Of a DNA stretch of 64,000 nucleotides, positions 61,838 through 64,000 are shown piece after piece. The stretch is from Chitinophaga sp. (GTDB lineage: Bacteria; Bacteroidota; Bacteroidia; Chitinophagales; Chitinophagaceae). The notes beneath the pieces were generated by a model. The model worked only from the letters and a program-made list of their open reading frames with translations, searched no databases and had not been told where the DNA came from. The first letter of the stretch is position 1. Every line of letters starts with the position of its first letter. The stretch lies in contig NZ_JAFAIX010000009.1 in the NCBI RefSeq assembly GCF_019236475.1, positions 434,001-498,000 on the forward strand, written 5' to 3'. The translations under genes were made by a program, and so were the position numbers.

Positions 61838-62103
61838 GACTGTTAATTTTTTTGCAAAGTAACGACAGCCTAAGAGGGGGATGAAGACGGATCGGGAAAA
61901 ACTATAAGGGCATTTGGGACCTATTTTCCGGCCTCAACCAGGAGAATAATCACCTAATGGAATATTCGAAAAATATAAATAAATAATAATACTAATTGAT
62001 TAATAATGATTTATAAAATAGTTTAAAATGTTATTTGAAACATCTTTCCTTTTTTGAGATCATTTTTTCCGTTTACGCAAAGCGGAAAAACTTTAAAATG
62101 TTC
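61838..62103. other. AT-rich region upstream of the TonB receptor
   Basis: No gene is supported here. It is rich in A and T (61960-62040) and holds a hairpin TTTTTCCG/CGGAAAAA near 62064-62090. The minus strand has TACTTTG close to the receptor start, one base short of a -7 consensus. Confidence 0.5.
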
Positions 62104-62402
62104 CTGCCAGTCATCGCTGCCTGCAGGAAACAGAAGGCAAGGCTCCAGCCAGTCATCCCTGCTCGCGGGAACAGAAGACAAGGCTCCTGCCAGTCGTCCC
62201 TGCCCACAGGAACAGAAGACAAGGCTCCAGCCAGTTATCCCTGCTCGCAGGAATAGCAGCCAAAATTCTCCAGCCAGTCATCCCTGCCCACAGAAACAGC
62301 AGCTAAAATTCTCCTGTCTGTCATCCCTGCCCACAGAAACAGCAGCTAAAATTCTCCTGTCTGTCGTCGCTGCCCGCAGAAACAGCAGCCAAAATTCTCC
62401 AT
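62104..62402. repeat. 41-43-bp minisatellite
   Basis: Seven full imperfect units and a partial eighth. A typical unit begins CCAGTCATCCCTGCCC, then ACAGGAACAG and ends CAAGGCTC or CAAAATTCTC; early units are 41 bp and late ones 43 bp, so the array has two subfamilies. The last partial unit runs into a perfect hairpin. The plus strand is open across it (168 codons), but the reading is a simple repeat with no start signal and I do not annotate it. Confidence 0.88.
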
Positions 62403-62405
62403 TCT

Positions 62406-62482
62406 GTTGTCCCTGCCCGCAGGGCAGGGACAACGAAAAAAACAAAGAGGGAATTGACGTCGCAGACGTCAATTCCCTCTTT
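62406..62482. repeat. Paired hairpins with three-base loops
   Basis: The first hairpin has perfect 13-bp arms (62406-62418 and 62422-62434, loop GCA). Nine bases on, the second has perfect 18-bp arms (62444-62461 and 62465-62482, loop GCA). The second ends in CTCTTT and can terminate the acetyltransferase gene at 62511 on the minus strand. The order minisatellite, hairpin, short A-rich spacer, hairpin repeats that at 44431-44765. Confidence 0.85.
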
Positions 62483-62510
62483 GAAATAACTTCTATAAAA
62501 TTATCAGATA

Positions 62511-62957
62511 CTATAAATCATAATCATAATGAATCACGCGCAGCGGCTTCCCACCAGTAGCATTATAAAACCGCATTGCTTCGGTATCACCTTCCACCGC
62601 TTGTACAAAGAATTCGGTAAAATTCCCTTTACGGCAGTAATCTTTCAGGTCCTCCAGCAGTAGTCTCCCTATACCTTGTCTTTGCGCATCAGGACTTACG
62701 CCCAGATCATACAAATACAGTTCTGCGGTTTCTTCATAAAAAGAAGGCAACACATAAGCGGTCAGGCCTCCCAAAACTTTTCCGTTTTCGTCACGAGCAG
62801 CCATGACCAGGAAATCTTTGTTGGAAAGCAATTGCTCCAGGTAGGAGTTTGCTGGCATTTCAAAATCTTCCATTTCAAATACTGCTTCGAAAATATGCAG
62901 TAAATCAATCATTGCCGGAATGTCGGCCGACGTAAGGCGTGAAATAGATACAGGCAT
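62511..62957 (-). CDS. GNAT acetyltransferase resembling AAC(3)-I aminoglycoside acetyltransferases
   Basis: Protein of 148 residues. The order of motifs matches AAC(3)-I (gentamicin 3-N-acetyltransferases) better than generic GNATs: FEMPANSYLEQLLSNKDFLVMAA, GGLTAYVLPSFYEETAELYLYDLGVS and the acetyl-CoA motif DAQRQGIGRLLLEDL, then FFVQAVEGDTEAMRFYNATGGKP. Whether it acts on aminoglycosides is unproven; chromosomal homologues often do not. It is a single gene ending at a strong hairpin. Confidence 0.85.
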   Translation of the reverse strand: MPVSISRLTSADIPAMIDLLHIFEAVFEMEDFEMPANSYLEQLLSNKDFLVMAARDENGKVLGGLTAYVLPSFYEETAELYLYDLGVSPDAQRQGIGRLLLEDLKDYCRKGNFTEFFVQAVEGDTEAMRFYNATGGKPLRVIHYDYDL

Positions 62958-63049
62958 TGTCTTTATTATTCTAGCTTATAGAGATACTTCCAGTTTTTAT
63001 CGCCAGCAATATTACGACTATGATTGAATGTAATGAAATTAATAAAGGG

Positions 63050-63895
63050 TTAATGCTCGGAAGACTGCTTGTGGATCACCTTTAGTTGGGCTTCGTGTAA
63101 TTCGTTCACGTCCAGTGGGCCTTTATGGGTATTGGCAAATTTATTCGGGGTAATGCCCTCAAACAGCTTGAATTTGGCGATGCCCAACTTTTGCAGGAAA
63201 TATTTGAAACTCACCTGTAATACCCCCAGTCCATAGATACTACTACGCCTGAAATTAATGGAAGAAGCTTCGCTGAAATAGCGGGTAGGACAAGTAATTT
63301 CCGCGATTTCAAAGCCGCTGTAGAATATTTGTGCTACCAGTTCATTGTCAAATACAAAATCTTCGGAATCATTTTCAAAAGGAATGGCTTCCAAAACACT
63401 ACGATGATAAGCCCTGTAGCCTGTATGATATTCAGAAAGTTTTTGGCGCATGAGTAGGTTCTGAGAAACCGTTAGCAGTCGGTTGAAGAAATATTTATAC
63501 AAGGGCATACCGCCTTTAAGGGCGCCCATTCCCAGGATACGACTGCCAAATACCACTGGATATACGCCATTGGCAATCAATGTAGCCATTGGCGTTACTA
63601 GTTGTGGCGTATATTGATAATCAGGATGTAACATGATAATAATATCGGCGCCCAGTTCCAATGCTTTCTGGTAGCAGGATTTCTGGTTGCCGCCATAACC
63701 GCGGTTTTTTTCGTGACGAATAATGTAATGAATACCAATATCCCTGGCTACCGCCACGGTATTGTCTCTGCTACAGTCGTCTACCAGGATAATATCATCC
63801 ACCACATTGCGGTCAATCTCTTCATAGGTGATGCGCAATGTTTTATCCGCATTATACGCAGGTAGTACTACTACCACTTTCTGACCGTTTATCAT
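63050..63895 (-). CDS. Glycosyltransferase family 2
   Basis: Cytoplasmic or peripheral glycosyltransferase of 281 residues with a GT-A fold of the polyprenyl-phosphate-sugar synthase type. Motifs: VVVLPAYNADKTL, ILVDDCSRDNT, nucleotide-metal region IIMLHPDYQYTP, and GSRILGMGALKGGMPLYKYFFNRLL. I chose the ATG at 63895 (MINGQKVVVV); the frame is open for 14 more codons. It lies close to the right edge, and an upstream neighbour may exist beyond 64000. Confidence 0.9.
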   Translation of the reverse strand: MINGQKVVVVLPAYNADKTLRITYEEIDRNVVDDIILVDDCSRDNTVAVARDIGIHYIIRHEKNRGYGGNQKSCYQKALELGADIIIMLHPDYQYTPQLVTPMATLIANGVYPVVFGSRILGMGALKGGMPLYKYFFNRLLTVSQNLLMRQKLSEYHTGYRAYHRSVLEAIPFENDSEDFVFDNELVAQIFYSGFEIAEITCPTRYFSEASSINFRRSSIYGLGVLQVSFKYFLQKLGIAKFKLFEGITPNKFANTHKGPLDVNELHEAQLKVIHKQSSEH

Positions 63896-64000
63896 AGTTA
63901 CACGTTTTATATCTAAATTTAATCTAGCCTGCTGCAATGGGGGTTCGGTGAAAAATTTTCAAGGCGTTAACATCGGGTAAAGCTTCTTCATTTTTGAAAT

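Noticed and set aside
62104..62402. CRISPR array
   Set aside because: Units follow each other directly without unique spacers, they vary in sequence, and no cas gene is present.
62054..62560. 168-codon plus-strand ORF across the 41-43-bp repeats
   Set aside because: It is a translated minisatellite that continues through both hairpins and antisense into the acetyltransferase gene. Composition is biased and there is no promoter or ribosome site.
63924..64000. Open minus-strand frame at the right edge ending in a TAG at 63924
   Set aside because: Only about 25 codons are visible (ending HRTPIAAG) and another frame is also possible. Too short to support a gene call.
1..64000. tRNA, rRNA, insertion sequences, prophage or integrative-element genes
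   Set aside because: No tRNA-like cloverleaf in the intergenic gaps, no transposase, integrase or relaxase motifs in any reading frame examined.

Overview
The window reads as a stretch of chromosome from a Bacteroidota bacterium, most likely of the Chitinophaga type (Chitinophagaceae). The signs are a SusC/SusD pair driven by an ECF sigma factor and FecR anti-sigma factor, a TonB-dependent siderophore-type receptor with a carboxypeptidase-like N-terminal domain, many Bacteroidota-typical small families (DUF2200, DUF2750, DUF1801, DUF4268, DUF5856), weak Shine-Dalgarno sites, and promoters of the Bacteroidota form (TTTG, about 20 nt, TAnnTTTG). No rRNA, tRNA, transposase, integrase, CRISPR array or prophage was seen. 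Genes are in short operons on both strands and most convergent pairs are separated by strong hairpin terminators.

Layout. 1-1820: two-component system (kinase cut by the window edge). 2035-6670: the most unusual locus, a three-gene run made of a 59-codon ORF, a 1312-residue membrane-embedded single-module NRPS with the domain order of epsilon-poly-lysine synthetases (A-T, then three pairs of membrane segments alternating with three beta-helix domains), and a GNAT acetyltransferase; each junction is an ATGA overlap. 6673-12807: GT61 glycosyltransferase, unknown envelope proteins, an ArsR-like regulator divergent from a hydrolase/monooxygenase fusion. 12952-18815: GT39 glycosyltransferase, 2OG-Fe(II) oxygenase, AI-2E exporter and small conserved proteins. 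18879-21339: a divergent EF-G paralogue behind a leader of about 390 nt that holds a small ORF and ends in an intrinsic terminator just before the start codon. 21523-25702: PI-PLC-like lipoprotein, GH27 alpha-galactosidase, propeller-like protein, DUF5856 protein. 27046-31648: probable operon with PEP synthase, a predicted membrane-anchored hydrolase and a CE4 deacetylase. 31784-39309: LOG-family protein, zinc alcohol dehydrogenase, pirin, isochorismatase-like hydrolase, two paralogous Crp/Fnr regulators with candidate operators, an orphan UPF0175 antitoxin and a decayed ABC-permease tail. 39349-44428: YqgE, MetF-like protein, SMI1/KNR4, DUF4268 and two DJ-1/PfpI genes. 45763-54305: ECF sigma, FecR, SusC, SusD and a metallophosphoesterase fused to a PQQ-type propeller, a complete uptake locus probably for a phosphate-bearing substrate. 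54383-63895: Sfp-type phosphopantetheinyl transferase, an AraC regulator, PepSY protein plus TonB receptor (iron uptake), an AAC(3)-I-like acetyltransferase and a GT2 glycosyltransferase.

Connections. The phosphopantetheinyl transferase at 54383-55168 is the obvious candidate to prime the thiolation domain of the synthetase 48 kb away. Two intergenic regions (44431-44765 and 62104-62482) share one architecture: a degenerate minisatellite followed by two back-to-back hairpins with three-base loops. An 18-bp palindrome (GGGAGACACGTGTCTCCC) recurs, once inside a coding sequence. All family calls are from reading the translations by eye; no database search was possible.
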